Assembly (NCBI GenBank): GCA_003116975.1
Contig: BGKB01000064.1
Coordinates: 264,567 to 328,566 of the forward strand
Reading direction: 5' to 3'
Length of the DNA: 64,000 bases
DNA from: Aurantiochytrium sp. KH105
Lineage: Eukaryota; Sar; Bigyra; Thraustochytrida; Thraustochytriidae
The notes under the pieces were generated by a model, which searched no databases, had not been told where the DNA came from, and was given only the letters and a program-made list of their open reading frames with translations. The translations under genes were made by a program, and so were the position numbers. This document shows, piece by piece, positions 1-10,325 of this stretch (position 1 is its first letter; every line of letters starts with the position of its first letter).

Positions 1-1611
1 GGTCGGATGACGAGACGTCAGCAGGAGCGGACTATGGCCCGTTTGCACACGGGGCGGGGCTTGCTGACCCAGCGATTTGAGAACGAAGACTCTGCAGCAG
101 CAAGTCGGGAGGAAACCCCAACAATGACAAGGCGACAGCAGCAGGAATCCACAATGCGTCTCTATGCCGCGGGAGGCATGATGACGCAGCGTTCTGGCAA
201 TGCCAATGATGGCCAGAGCGGGGATGATGAAGCCAAACCGCGGGAGGATCGAATCACGCGTCTCCAGCGCATGAGAACACAGCGCGAAACAATGGCACGG
301 CTTGCTTCGCAAAAGTCAACAAAGTCGCAGCTCCTGGGCGACAATTCCGGAGGCATGTCGCGCATGAGCTGGTCCGACAAGCAAAGGTCCAGTCGTGTGA
401 TGGGACATCCACCGCCGATGCGCCCGCAATCGTCTAAACTTCGCTTCAAGAAACCACCTCTCGTGCACCAGCAATCGTGGCCTCCACGCGAGGACACGAC
501 ACCAAGTGGAAGACCGCAAAGCGCGCCCCGAGATTCACGATTCTCACGATCGCGCGAAACGGCCGGCACAAAGGTTAAGTTGACGCGGCTAAGCACCAGA
601 TTAACGCAAGAAGAGTCCCTTGCAAGTTTGCATATGGACGACGCATCGCGCAGCACCCGCCGTCTGCAAACTCATGCAGAGCATGAGGATGCCAAGGTTG
701 TTGACTCTGGCTTGGAGGAGTTTTGCAAGGGTGATAAAGATAAAGACGGAGCCCAGGTCGCCCCCGTCCAAGGTATCGATCTCTCGCGGCTTCTCCAAAA
801 CGGGCCGGCGCCCGTTGTGCCGAGCTCGCGAGCCGTATCGGAACGAACGAATAGCACGGCAGCAGCCGCCTCGGAGTCGGATGGCGCAGAGATTGTTGAA
901 GAACTTGCAACCTCGATATTCGAGCCGGAAGAAGAAGGCGAGACGCCAGGTTCGGAGCCCGAGGATCTTGTTGACGATGCGGCGAAAAATTCAGACAAGG
1001 AGGGTAATATGAGCGTTGTTGAAGAGGAGTTGTCGGGCGAGAGCGAGGCTGCAGCGCAGTCACAAAATGGAGAGGGGTCAATTTCTTCGAGCGACGGCAT
1101 CAAAAAGGAGGACGAAGGAGAAGGGAAAGAGGTACGGCGAGAAAGTTTGGAGCCCCCTGACGAGTCGGGCACCACTTCGTCGCCTCAAGCGCAGGGACAG
1201 GTGAAGAGGCTCTCGCAAGTTCAAACTCTTGACGACGTGCGAGCCGTAAGCGTGGTGGACCCGGTTGGATCCGTGCGCGCACTCTTGAATTTGATAGAGA
1301 TTGAGGATCAAAGTGAGCGCGCGAAGCGCACCTACTCGAGTCTCAGTAGCAGCAAGACCAGCCGGCCCCGAACTACAGCATCATTGAGTGACAAACCGAT
1401 GGAGCCTGTGGCAGAGGCAGTTGGAGAAACGGAAGATATGGAGACAAAGGCCGTTGATTCATTGGGGCCCCCAACTACGAAGCCGGTAAATCCCGTGGAG
1501 GCTGCCGAGGCGCTGCTGAGTTTGATTGCGGACGAATTCTCTGAAAGCGAGGACGAGGACCAGCACCTGGACCAGGACCTCGACTCGGATGACAGCGAGG
1601 TGCTCTTTTGA
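1..1611 (+). CDS. Disordered low-complexity protein, 5' partial
   Basis: I do not recognise this protein. The frame is open from the window edge and the first ATG is at 7, so the true start may lie upstream. From that ATG it is 534 residues, rich in Arg/Gln at the N-terminus and in Glu/Asp/Ser in the second half, and so probably largely disordered. An N-terminal motif of the form MTRRQQ..TM.RL...G...TQR occurs twice (residues 1-23 and 40-62), with a weaker third copy near residue 90. Two related short helices, VDPVGSVRALLNLIEIED and VNPVEAAEALLSLIADE, lie in the C-terminal third, each followed by acidic sequence; they resemble repeated short linear interaction motifs. It ends in an acidic tail. 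No enzymatic domain is visible. A scaffold or cytoskeletal role is possible but unsupported. Confidence 0.6.
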   Translation, partial: GRMTRRQQERTMARLHTGRGLLTQRFENEDSAAASREETPTMTRRQQQESTMRLYAAGGMMTQRSGNANDGQSGDDEAKPREDRITRLQRMRTQRETMARLASQKSTKSQLLGDNSGGMSRMSWSDKQRSSRVMGHPPPMRPQSSKLRFKKPPLVHQQSWPPREDTTPSGRPQSAPRDSRFSRSRETAGTKVKLTRLSTRLTQEESLASLHMDDASRSTRRLQTHAEHEDAKVVDSGLEEFCKGDKDKDGAQVAPVQGIDLSRLLQNGPAPVVPSSRAVSERTNSTAAAASESDGAEIVEELATSIFEPEEEGETPGSEPEDLVDDAAKNSDKEGNMSVVEEELSGESEAAAQSQNGEGSISSSDGIKKEDEGEGKEVRRESLEPPDESGTTSSPQAQGQVKRLSQVQTLDDVRAVSVVDPVGSVRALLNLIEIEDQSERAKRTYSSLSSSKTSRPRTTASLSDKPMEPVAEAVGETEDMETKAVDSLGPPTTKPVNPVEAAEALLSLIADEFSESEDEDQHLDQDLDSDDSEVLF

Positions 1612-1687
1612 TGATTGTGAAAGACCAAAAGAAAAAGGAGAAGCAAGCTGTGCACGTTCGTTCTTTTGTAGCAAGCATGAATGCATG

Positions 1688-1709
1688 CTAGGCCTAGGCC
1701 TAGGCCTAG
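1688..1709. repeat. CTAGGC hexamer tandem repeat
   Basis: The unit CTAGGC is repeated about 3.7 times without error, about 75 bases after the stop codon of the first gene. Each junction creates the palindrome CCTAGG, which recurs in other intergenic regions of the window. Confidence 0.85.
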
Positions 1710-3139
1710 AGGTAGTGATAGAATGTATAATTCCGAAGAGGCTGGTGTGAACATGAATGTGACGTTGGCGTTTTCGAGTCGGTGCGAGAAGTTGCAACGC
1801 GGCGCGATTGCCTTTTGGACCTCGCAAAGCATGACTCCGATGCGCGATTTGCCACACGGCTCCACTCACGGCTCGGCACGCGACACGACTCGAGGGCCAC
1901 GCGACCACGATTGGCATTTTTTACGAGGTGGTGATTCTTGTGGTGCAAATTTCCCGGACGAGAAACGGCAAATTGTCCACATGGAAATAGAACTGGCCGT
2001 CGTCGGTGCGCGTTGAGCTTCCTCTTCCCTGCGCGGCGCCTTCGTCTTGATTCGCTTCCCTTTGCCCCCTCTCGCCTTCTCTCCTCCGCCGGGAACGGGC
2101 TCCCCTCACCGCACTTGAGGCCGCGAGGTCTCCAAGTTGCCTGGTTTGCGCCCGCCATCGCCAGCTTCAATCCCACGAACGAACTGTACATGGGCCGGCG
2201 CCGCGGAGTCGCTCTCTGCGTCCTTTTCGCCGCCGCCGCCTGGCATCGTCTCGGCCTCTTCGTCGCCTTTTCAAGCCAAGCTAAACCATGCCAAGCCTGT
2301 CCCAGGCCAAAGGGCCAAGCCAAGCGCCAGCAGGTGGCGCCTTTCCCCCACCTAGGCCGGACTAGTCATCCACTAGTGGAGCGCAACGCTACACCTTTGG
2401 CTCCACAGTGTTCTCACGTAAGCCCCCCGCAGCCGGGTCCGGCGGCGGGCCTTTCCACCCCCTCCTTCCCCGCGGCCTTTCCCCTTATTATGTATAATCA
2501 GCCTCCTCGCGTTTGTTGCTGCTTCTCGCGCTCGACCTCGAACCCGCGCCCGCACGGCGGTCCGTGATTGGGCCCGCGCGGGGCGCCCCGAGGTCAGGTG
2601 GCGCTCGCCCCGCGCTCCCGGCGACCGGCTCGCGGTGCAGCTGCAGCTGGCTGCTGGCGAGGGAAAGCGGTAGGGAAGGGAGGCGGGCGGCGGTATCGAG
2701 GCGGTGAGATTGTGGCGCGCGGCGCGAGGTGCGGGGAAGCTAGCGAGGAGCAGCGGCAAAGCTAGCGAGAAGCAGCGAGCTCTGGAGGCGGCCCGGCGTT
2801 GGTCCACAGAAGTACCGCAGCTGCGGATCACGGTGTGGTCTGCGGGGGCGGGGCCAAGAAGGCGGTGACGAAAGTCGCAGCGCGCAGCGAGGCTGCGTGC
2901 GAAGAGGCGCACCGCCGCCGCGCAGAGAAGCGGCCGGCGCCAGACGGGCAACGAGTGCGCCGCGAGGAGCAGCGGCGCGGCAGCGGAGCAGAGCTTGGCA
3001 GAGCGGCGAGGGCGCGAGCGAGGGCGGCCTGCTTCGTTTGAGTGGCCGGAGCTCAGCGCGGCGCCAGAACTGGAACGGGCCACCCCTGCCCAGACCGCGA
3101 TCGCGAGAGACCCTAACAGACCACCACCGCTCCACGCCG

Positions 3140-3245
3140 AGGCGAGGCGAGGCGAGCGAGGCAAGGCAAGGCAAGGCAAGCTGCGACGTCACGGCAAGCA
3201 ACAAACGCACGCTCGGACGGTCGGTCGGTCGGTCGACCGGTCGCT
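3140..3245. repeat. GGCGA/GGCAA pentamers and GGTC tetramers
   Basis: Three GGCGA units run into four GGCAA units (about 3140-3180), followed by four GGTC units. They lie 200-300 bases upstream of the HAD-like gene start. Confidence 0.75.
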
Positions 3246-3454
3246 CGCTCGCTCCTACGGGGGAGCAAGCAGGCAGACCAGAGCAGACTAGCATTGGTGT
3301 TGGCCTCTGGAAAGGCGCTGATTGCGAAAGGGCACCAGCAAACAAGGCGACGCTAAGCAAAGCGACGCAAAGAAAAGCAAAGCAAGGTGACGCCCCAGCT
3401 TCGTGCGCAAGGCAACTTCGTGCGCAGGACAGAGTCGAGACCTTCGAAGCAACC

Positions 3455-4534
3455 ATGTGCGACTTTCACATGCACGTCTCGCTGCTCGCAGCGGGCCTCA
3501 AGCGATCGCACGTACGACTGCTGGCAATCGACTTTGATGACACCCTGCTCAGCCTGCACACGCACTCGACATGGGAGCTCGGGCCCAGCAAACTTGCCGC
3601 GGCGGTGCGCCCCTTCTTTATGGAGCTCTTGCCAGCGGTCCTTCGCAAAGGAATCATCGTGAGCATTGTCACCTTTTCATCACAACGCAGACTTATTCAA
3701 CAGACGCTTCGAGAGGCTTTCGGCCAGACCGTCGCGCGACAAATCTTGATACGTGGTATGGACGGATCATGGACGCCCACCCCAAACCAGTGCGCGCCCA
3801 AGTCCTGGCACTCGTGCTCGAGGAGAGGCAAGACGGACCATGTTCTGAATATCGTGTCCAAAATCTACGCCGACTCAGACGTTGAAGTCACGCCAGAACA
3901 AGTTCTCCTCCTTGACGACTCCCGATTGAATGTTATGCAGGCACGCTACGACGGCATCAACGCCTTTCAGTACGACTCTTCCGACCCAGCGTGTGGCGAA
4001 GCCGACGAGTCGAACCCGCTCTTTCAGCTCCTTATGAGCACCTTTCGTAGCCATCCTCGCAAGGCTGGTCCCTACAACGTACCCGCATGGGCGACTGATG
4101 CCAATCAATCACCTGTCGCACCCAACAAGCGCAAAGTACATAGCGATATCCATGAGGCTTTTCCTAGTGGAAAACCAGGACTGCCCCGCACCGGCGACGA
4201 TATTCCGGCAAGTGTGGATGATACCGTATCTCTGAATTCGGCCGAGTTGCGCGACTGCTGGGACACTGAGGAGCTGGCCATCATGGATGTGCCATCGGGC
4301 GCCTCCTCTGCTTCCAGTGGCCGCAGCAACGAGTCCAACTATTCTGACTCGCATCGGCAGCAAAGTGCCCACAGCGGGTCAATCTATGCTCAAAGAGTGC
4401 GCGGCATGAAGCAGCAGCATGCTTGTGCCGCGTCGGAGCCCGCTCAAGCAGAGGAATGGCACGACAATCCCTTTGCTCGCAAGAATTCTCGTCGGCAATG
4501 CGTGCCACGGCCCGATTCGTGCACTTTGATGTAA
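3455..4534 (+). CDS. HAD-superfamily phosphatase-like protein
   Basis: The 359-residue product has a haloacid-dehalogenase fold in its first 170 residues. Motif I is IDFDDTLL, with nucleophile Asp26 and acid/base Asp28. Motif II is IVTFSS (Thr73). A basic residue follows (Lys126 in RGKTDHV), and motif IV is LLLDDSRLN (Asp154/Asp155). The spacing fits a Mg-dependent phosphotransferase; the substrate cannot be told. Residues 190-359 are Ser/Gln-rich and probably disordered. I chose the ATG at 3455 because the context (AACCATG) is good and the HAD domain begins about 20 residues later; the frame is open upstream but its translation is repeat-like. It converges with the purine gene downstream. 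All catalytic motifs are intact. Confidence 0.8.
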   Translation: MCDFHMHVSLLAAGLKRSHVRLLAIDFDDTLLSLHTHSTWELGPSKLAAAVRPFFMELLPAVLRKGIIVSIVTFSSQRRLIQQTLREAFGQTVARQILIRGMDGSWTPTPNQCAPKSWHSCSRRGKTDHVLNIVSKIYADSDVEVTPEQVLLLDDSRLNVMQARYDGINAFQYDSSDPACGEADESNPLFQLLMSTFRSHPRKAGPYNVPAWATDANQSPVAPNKRKVHSDIHEAFPSGKPGLPRTGDDIPASVDDTVSLNSAELRDCWDTEELAIMDVPSGASSASSGRSNESNYSDSHRQQSAHSGSIYAQRVRGMKQQHACAASEPAQAEEWHDNPFARKNSRRQCVPRPDSCTLM

Positions 4535-4944
4535 AGTGCATGTATAACACTCGCATAAGTGCGAAGTGTTATGCTTGGTGTTGTGGTAGATGAACTGTAA
4601 ACTGAATTGATCAATGTTGTTGTCTTTTTTTGTTGAGACAAGTATAAGATGCTATGATATCACTCGTGCTCGCGCTCTTCGCCATGGGTCTGGCTCTACT
4701 AGTCTTGTGTGCCATTTGGCTTGTTTACACGGCGACGACCATTGCACGAGGGCGCTCATCTCACGTGTAGGGAGGATGGACTGGGGTTGGCATTTGCCAA
4801 AATTTCGTGGGTGCCATCGGGATGAATACACTTCATGTGCTGTTGTGGCTAGCATGTGTCGAGTTCAGGTAAAATGGAACCCGTAATTGTTTGTTCATCA
4901 TGCAAGGGGTCAATTGTTTTGAGATTATGTGATCGAAAACGTTT
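4535..4944. other. Intergenic, between convergent genes
   Basis: This AT-richer stretch separates two convergent genes. It must hold both 3' ends, but I see no defined signal or gene. Confidence 0.5.
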
Positions 4945-7716
4945 TTAGTACAGCGCGGCGTCGAGAGCCCGCTGCATCGAGGCGTTGGCATCGCCACCGT
5001 CCCGCGCAGGAAAGGGAAAAGGCTCGCCGGTAATCTTCTCGTACAACATGATGTAGCGACGCGAGAGCTCGGCGACGAGATGAGCAGGGGCCTCAGGAAG
5101 TACCTCGTCCTTGTAAGGGTCGCAGCGCTCTGTGTACCAGAGACGCACAAACTCCTTATCGATGTGCTGTGGGGACCGGCCAGCTTCGACATTGGCACGA
5201 TGCGTCTTGTCATCGCCCACCCAGTATCGCGAGCAGTCCGGCGTGTGGATTTCGTCAATGAGAAGAATCTCGCCAGTTTCAAGGTCACGACCAAACTCGT
5301 ACTTGGTGTCGACGAGGATGAGACCATGCTCGCTAGCCACCTTTTGGCCAAAGGCAAAGAGTGCCTGGGCCTTTTCGTGGCAAAAGTCCCAGTCTTCCTT
5401 GCTCATCCAGCCATCACGCACAATGGTGTCGGCAGAAATGAGCTCATCGTGCTCGTCGCTCTTGGTCGTAGGCGTGCACAGGTTCTTCTCGAGCTTCTCG
5501 TTCTTACGCAGACCGTCTGGAAGGGAGTGTCCGCAGTACTCGCGCACGCCCTTATTGTAGTGCGTCCACATGGAGGTACCCGAGCTTCCCGCAATGTACC
5601 CGCGCATGACAAACTCAATGGGAAAGGTCTTGCAGCGGCGCGCAAGAGTCAGGTTCGGATGCAGCGGGTTCGCCGAAGAGTTCGAGGCGTGCAGCTGGTT
5701 CTTGATGATGTGCTCCGTCTTGGAGAACCACCACAGCGAAACGAGGTTGAGCACGGCACCCTTGAAAGGAATACGGGCAAGAGGCCTGTCAAAGGCCGTC
5801 AGGCGGTCCGTGGTGACGAGGACCACGTTGCGGCCGTCGTCGTAGCGATCACGGACCTTGCCAACGTACTTGGCCACCTCGGTCTGGCCCTCGCAAGGCG
5901 TGAGCTTGAGATCCGTGGCATCGACTGTGCAGTTGATGTTGGCGCGAATGCGGGGCAGGTAGAGGTGCGTCTTGTCCTTGTTCGTATACTCGCTGAGATA
6001 CTGCTCGTACTTGACGTTCTCAAGGTGCGCCGCCTTCTCGTGCACGGAATCGCGCTGGTCCGCGTGGTAAGCATCGAGCTCGCCGCGGAGACGCGCGCCC
6101 ATGGCGCCCTCTGAGGCAGCCAACATGCGCACGGCCAAGAGGCCGGCATTCATCGAGTTGCCGATGGCGACCGTGGCCACGGGGACGCCGCGGGGCATCT
6201 GCACAATGGAGAGGAGAGAATCCTGACCATTGAGGGTCGAGGTCTTGACCGGAACGCCAATGACCGGAAGCGGCGTGAGCGCCGCAACCATGCCGGGCAG
6301 GTGCGCGGCACCGCCAGCGCCAGCCACAATTACGCGGATTCCGCGGCCCTGGGCCGCCTTGGCGTACTCGTACATGCGGTCGGGCGTGCGGTGCGCAGAG
6401 ACCACAGAGAGTTCAAAGGGGACGCGAAACTGCGTGAGCATATCAGCGCAGGCGCGCATCGTGGGCAGATCCGAGTCGCTGCCCATGATGATGCCAACAA
6501 CGGGACTGGCCGCAGCGGCGCCGTCCTTTCCGCCCATTGTCTCAACGTCAGTTTCGTCGAGAGGCTCGCCAAGCTGCACGAGACGGCGGCGCAGCTCGGG
6601 CATGTCGGGCGCGGTGACGGTGATGTGTCCAAGCTTGCGACCGGGGCGCGAATCCTTGCCATACCAGTGGACCTTGGCGCCCGGAACGGTAAGAGCAGGG
6701 CGCAAGGCCTCGAGGGTTTCCTCTTCCGAGGCGGCGCCAAGGATGTTGATCATGGCGGCCGCGCCAACGCGAAGGCTCGGATCGCCGAGGGGCAGCCCAG
6801 AGACGGCGCGAAGATGCTGCTCGAACTGACTGGTCACGCACGCCTCAATGGTCAGGTGGCCCGAGTTGTGGGGACGCGGGGCCATCTCGTTGTACAGCAC
6901 GCGGTCGCCGCCCATCCAGAACATTTCGATGGCGAAAACACCGGCGCCCTCGATGGCACGCACGGCGCACTCTGCGACGCGCTGGGCCTCGATACGCGCA
7001 CTTTCGGGGAGTGGGAAAGACGGCGGGACCACAACGACACGGCAAATGTTGTCGGCTTGGCGGGTTTCGACGACGTCGTAGCAAGAGGTATTGCCCTTGC
7101 GGTCGCGCGCCACGATGCACGCGAGCTCGGCCTTGAAGGGGGCCCAGCGCTCCAGGTAGACACCACCAGCCTCGACAGCCTTGCCAAGGGACTGGAGGGC
7201 CGCTTCAATGCCGTCGGCAGACTGAATGACCGCGTTGCCTTTGCCATCATAGGCCATGCACCGACTCTTGAGCATCACGGGGAAGCCGCCAAGACGCTCC
7301 TCCGTGGCTTCGCGGATGGCACTCACCGTGGGCTCTACCTTTTCGTAGTCGCCGATGGGGACTCCGCGCTTCGCCATGACATCCTTTTGCACGGCCTTGT
7401 CGGCGATGATGCGCAGAGCAGATGGGGCCGGGTGTACGGGGCGGCCCTGCTCGGCCAGCTTTTCGAGCCCGTCAACGTTAACGTGTTCGATTTCCACGGT
7501 GGTCACGTCGCCCTCGAGGTTCACGACGTTGTCAAAGTCGGTAAAGCTTCCCTCCACGACCCTGCACACCGGCGCGGCGGAGCTCTTCTGGCCCGCCGGG
7601 TCCAGGCACACGATGTCGAGGCCAAGCCGCGCTCCGTCGAGCGCCATCATGCGGCCCAGCTGCCCGCCGCCCAGCACGCTCACGGTGCGGGCCACGCCGT
7701 CCAGTCGGTTGGCCAT
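4945..7716 (-). CDS. Trifunctional purine enzyme PurK-PurE-PurC
   Basis: The 923-residue protein joins three consecutive activities of de novo purine synthesis in one chain. Residues 10-390 are PurK-type N5-CAIR synthetase (ATP-grasp): GGGQLGRMM nucleotide-binding loop, EIEHVN, and [12 protein letters not shown]. Residues 406-560 are PurE-type mutase, with GSDSDLPTM and SAHRTPDRM at the active site and [12 protein letters not shown]. Residues 600-910 are PurC-type SAICAR synthetase, with [18 protein letters not shown] and RGYIAGS. Fungi have PurK-PurE (ADE2) with a separate ADE1; animals have PurC-PurE (PAICS) and no PurK. All three domains look complete. The start at 7716 (MANRLDG) is chosen because the PurK Rossmann strand follows at once; the in-frame extension upstream is Arg/Glu-rich leader. 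No targeting peptide is evident, so a cytosolic location is inferred. Confidence 0.95.
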   Translation of the reverse strand: MANRLDGVARTVSVLGGGQLGRMMALDGARLGLDIVCLDPAGQKSSAAPVCRVVEGSFTDFDNVVNLEGDVTTVEIEHVNVDGLEKLAEQGRPVHPAPSALRIIADKAVQKDVMAKRGVPIGDYEKVEPTVSAIREATEERLGGFPVMLKSRCMAYDGKGNAVIQSADGIEAALQSLGKAVEAGGVYLERWAPFKAELACIVARDRKGNTSCYDVVETRQADNICRVVVVPPSFPLPESARIEAQRVAECAVRAIEGAGVFAIEMFWMGGDRVLYNEMAPRPHNSGHLTIEACVTSQFEQHLRAVSGLPLGDPSLRVGAAAMINILGAASEEETLEALRPALTVPGAKVHWYGKDSRPGRKLGHITVTAPDMPELRRRLVQLGEPLDETDVETMGGKDGAAAASPVVGIIMGSDSDLPTMRACADMLTQFRVPFELSVVSAHRTPDRMYEYAKAAQGRGIRVIVAGAGGAAHLPGMVAALTPLPVIGVPVKTSTLNGQDSLLSIVQMPRGVPVATVAIGNSMNAGLLAVRMLAASEGAMGARLRGELDAYHADQRDSVHEKAAHLENVKYEQYLSEYTNKDKTHLYLPRIRANINCTVDATDLKLTPCEGQTEVAKYVGKVRDRYDDGRNVVLVTTDRLTAFDRPLARIPFKGAVLNLVSLWWFSKTEHIIKNQLHASNSSANPLHPNLTLARRCKTFPIEFVMRGYIAGSSGTSMWTHYNKGVREYCGHSLPDGLRKNEKLEKNLCTPTTKSDEHDELISADTIVRDGWMSKEDWDFCHEKAQALFAFGQKVASEHGLILVDTKYEFGRDLETGEILLIDEIHTPDCSRYWVGDDKTHRANVEAGRSPQHIDKEFVRLWYTERCDPYKDEVLPEAPAHLVAELSRRYIMLYEKITGEPFPFPARDGGDANASMQRALDAALY

Positions 7717-8354
7717 CGTGCCTTTTTCTCCAAGTTCTCTCCTCTCCGCCGCCTGCGCTCGCTCCTCCTCTCCTCCTCGCTCTGCGCGCTCTCTCCCGCG
7801 CCCGGCGCGTCTCGAGTCTGTCAGTCGCTTCGAGGCTGGATCCAACAACTGCATCCAACGGGTGGCTCCGGGGCACCGTTTCGCCGTCATCGCCTGTAGT
7901 CAAAAGCCAGAGTGCGCGCACCAGCTGCACCTGCACCTGCAACTGATAGGATAGTGTGCCTGGCTGAGGCTGCAGACAAGCAAGCCTACATGTGCATGTT
8001 GCACGAGTAGGAGCCAGAATGTGTGCAGTGCAGGCAGTGTATACAAAATGGAGCTTGGCAAAGACGAAGACCGAATTAAACATCGGGAAAGGGGGGGGGG
8101 GGGTGGTCCTTATTTGATGTTGGTGGCGTGGCGGTGGAGGTGATGAAGTTTGTCGCAGGTATAGAGCCCAAGCGCGAGAGACCATCAGGAAAAGAACAAA
8201 GTTTTTTCGGGGTGTTTTCTTGTTTGCTTGTCTATGTGTTTGTCTTTTTTGTTTGTTTGCTTATTTGTTTGTATGTTTGTTTGCTCGGGGACTTACCAGC
8301 GCAATCGATAGGACCCCCCATTTAAAAAAAAAAAAATCGAGGTGATAAGCCTGA
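7717..8354. other. Purine gene leader and 3' end of the exchanger gene
   Basis: No gene. It holds the pyrimidine-rich leader (as read on +) of the minus-strand purine gene, a run of 13 G at 8091-8103, a TTTG-type T/G-rich tract at 8218-8285 and a 12-13 A run near 8325. Confidence 0.55.
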
Positions 8355-10325
8355 CTATAAGCGCTTCGAAGAATTTGCGGCGCCAGAGCCATTTTCTGGC
8401 TTCATGGCGGCGGCGCTCGGTGAGTGTCCATTTCCAAAAGGGTTGTAAGGACCTTCATCGTCAAAAGGGTTACCCGCACCACCATTCTCGATCAAGATAT
8501 CCCGATCGTCGTCCGCAATAGCAGCAGCGTGATCAGCCGAGCCGCGCAAACCAAGCTCTTCAAGTGTAGGGCGTTTAAAAGCTTGCTCGCTGGACGAAAG
8601 ACCAACATCCCGAGAGCTGCCTCCAAAAACAGGCTTCATGATGCGCTCATCAAAGTTTCGCCACGCACGCGTAAAGGTACCATAGCCCCCGCTTCCTTCT
8701 ACGGTTGCGGACGCAAGAGCCTCTTCCTCTTCGATGGAGAGCGCGCGCTCGAGCACTGTTTGATTTAGCATTGCCGTGTGCGGGCTCGCGCCAAAATGCA
8801 ATATTGCACTCGGGGATCGCATGCGCGACAACATGCGCGCTCTTTGCCGATTGTGATATTCCAGCTGGGAGGCCTCGTCGGCGACCATCCCTAGGTACTC
8901 GGCAATGTAATAAACGCTTCCGCCCATGATGATATAAGTAAATAGGACCACCGAGACTGTTGTGGTAAGCATTTCTCCCTCTTGATTGAGCACTGGGGCG
9001 TGGAGCGCCAGCGCAAAGGCAACGGCGCCTCGAAGTCCCGACCATGAGATGACGAGCTGGGTCTCGAGAGAGATATAGGCCACAAGCGCTTCCCTGCGGA
9101 TTTTTGCAACGACCCACTTGCCTGCATTGACAAACCCGCCGAGAATAAAAATGTGAACGAAGCGTGAAAGAACACAAAGAACAATGAGGACGCCCGCCAA
9201 ATCGGGGCGCCACTCGTTCTCACGAACCTCGGCAAGTGTGGTGCCGATAAAGACAAACACAAAGGTCTCGGCCACATGGCCGATGCTCTTGAACCAGGTC
9301 GCCGTGGCCACCTGAGACATGTGCGAAATATTGTAAAAGCTGTAGTGGGCCATGGTCGCGCCGCACAGAAAGAGACTCACTACCGGAGACAATCCGGCCT
9401 GTCGCGGCACCAGGTACGAGAGATATGCAAAGAGGAAGAGCACGGCCTGCTCCTTGCCTGGACTGTCCCGAAGCACAGCATGCTTGAGAATCAGGGCGCT
9501 AAGCAAACCAACAGCAATGCCCACTGCCATGGAGATGAGTGTAATGACGAGGAAACGAAGTGCTAGCAGCCGCACGTCAGCCATGGTGACGTCGTCAATA
9601 TCCACGTCGCCTCGGGCGACGAGAGTGTTGTGGTACAAGCGGAATCCATTGTACAAAACAATGGCGATTGCGCTGTTGAGGACGCTCTCTCCAAAGAGGA
9701 GCGCGTAGAGCTGGCGGTCTACATTTCCAGGAAGGACAGTCAACACGGCTCCGGGATCCACCGCAGACATCATTGAGCCTAAAATAAAGCAATCGACCAG
9801 AGGCATGTCATCGTCCGTCTCCACCGTCGGCGAAGTGTGAAGATGCGTGGCGATGTCACCACCCCGTACCCAGTTAAAGCGATACGCATAAAATACGCCA
9901 TAACCAATGAGGAGCGTGGACAGAATTGTTCCAAGGAGTGAGAAACACAGAATGCCCGAGAGGTTCCGGAAAAAACTCTTGTGCTTGACGCTGTAGGCGT
10001 TACTGAAGATGATGGCAGGCAGGAAAAATTCGAAAAAGACACCTGAAAATCCACTCGTGACGTCTTCTGTAAGTTCATCGTAATGCATGGCGTCGGCCAC
10101 GAGACCGAGGACAACGCCAACGGCAACAGCCATGAGCTGTTCAGGCAACCGACGAAGGATTGGGATGGATGTCCGCCAATACATGGTCACCAGGCAAAAG
10201 AGATTGGCCGTTGTGAGCATGACTAGCTCCATGACCGGCGGCGCGCCGTTCCCTGAAAAGTCGTCTGGCGTGCCCAGCACCGAGAGCTCCTCCGCCGTGC
10301 CACTCGGCGAGAGCAGAGACGTCAT
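8355..10325 (-). CDS. Na+/H+ exchanger (CPA1/NHE family), altered ion-site motif
   Basis: The 656-residue protein has about a dozen hydrophobic segments between residues 33 and 470, then a hydrophilic cytosolic tail. Family signatures are visible: FFEFFLPAIIFSNAY (as in NHE/NHX TM4), GSMMSAVDPGAVL with Asp190, LLFGES with Glu213, and SWSGLRGAVAFALAL with the conserved Arg. At the position where NHE, NHX and NhaP proteins have Asn-Asp, this protein has Asn217-Ser218 (codon AGC at 9672-9674). The Asp there is the essential ion-coordinating carboxylate of the family, so transport may be lost, altered or made electroneutral differently. The first ATG is at 10325; the frame is open a little further upstream but only from a GTG. 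It is transcribed away from MsrA across a shared 0.7-kb region. Confidence 0.9.
   Translation of the reverse strand: MTSLLSPSGTAEELSVLGTPDDFSGNGAPPVMELVMLTTANLFCLVTMYWRTSIPILRRLPEQLMAVAVGVVLGLVADAMHYDELTEDVTSGFSGVFFEFFLPAIIFSNAYSVKHKSFFRNLSGILCFSLLGTILSTLLIGYGVFYAYRFNWVRGGDIATHLHTSPTVETDDDMPLVDCFILGSMMSAVDPGAVLTVLPGNVDRQLYALLFGESVLNSAIAIVLYNGFRLYHNTLVARGDVDIDDVTMADVRLLALRFLVITLISMAVGIAVGLLSALILKHAVLRDSPGKEQAVLFLFAYLSYLVPRQAGLSPVVSLFLCGATMAHYSFYNISHMSQVATATWFKSIGHVAETFVFVFIGTTLAEVRENEWRPDLAGVLIVLCVLSRFVHIFILGGFVNAGKWVVAKIRREALVAYISLETQLVISWSGLRGAVAFALALHAPVLNQEGEMLTTTVSVVLFTYIIMGGSVYYIAEYLGMVADEASQLEYHNRQRARMLSRMRSPSAILHFGASPHTAMLNQTVLERALSIEEEEALASATVEGSGGYGTFTRAWRNFDERIMKPVFGGSSRDVGLSSSEQAFKRPTLEELGLRGSADHAAAIADDDRDILIENGGAGNPFDDEGPYNPFGNGHSPSAAAMKPENGSGAANSSKRL

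Larger units (their letters stand above)
1612..3454. other. Intergenic region and GC-rich 5' leader
   Basis: No gene is supported here. The stretch holds a perfect CTAGGC tandem repeat at 1688-1709, CCAAG-like pentamers around 2270-2330, GGCGA and GGCAA pentamers at 3140-3180 and a GGTC tetramer run near 3217-3245. The frame of the downstream HAD gene stays open back to about 2897, but that part reads as Arg/Ala/Ser-rich translation of repeats. Confidence 0.6.

Noticed and set aside
2897-3454. Upstream extension of the HAD-like protein
   Set aside because: The frame is open, but its translation is Arg/Ala/Ser-rich and encodes the GGCAA and GGTC repeats; the ATG at 3455 fits the domain.
6301-7899. 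532-codon frame on + strand
   Set aside because: Antisense to the PurK-PurE part of the purine gene; composition is that of a shadow frame.
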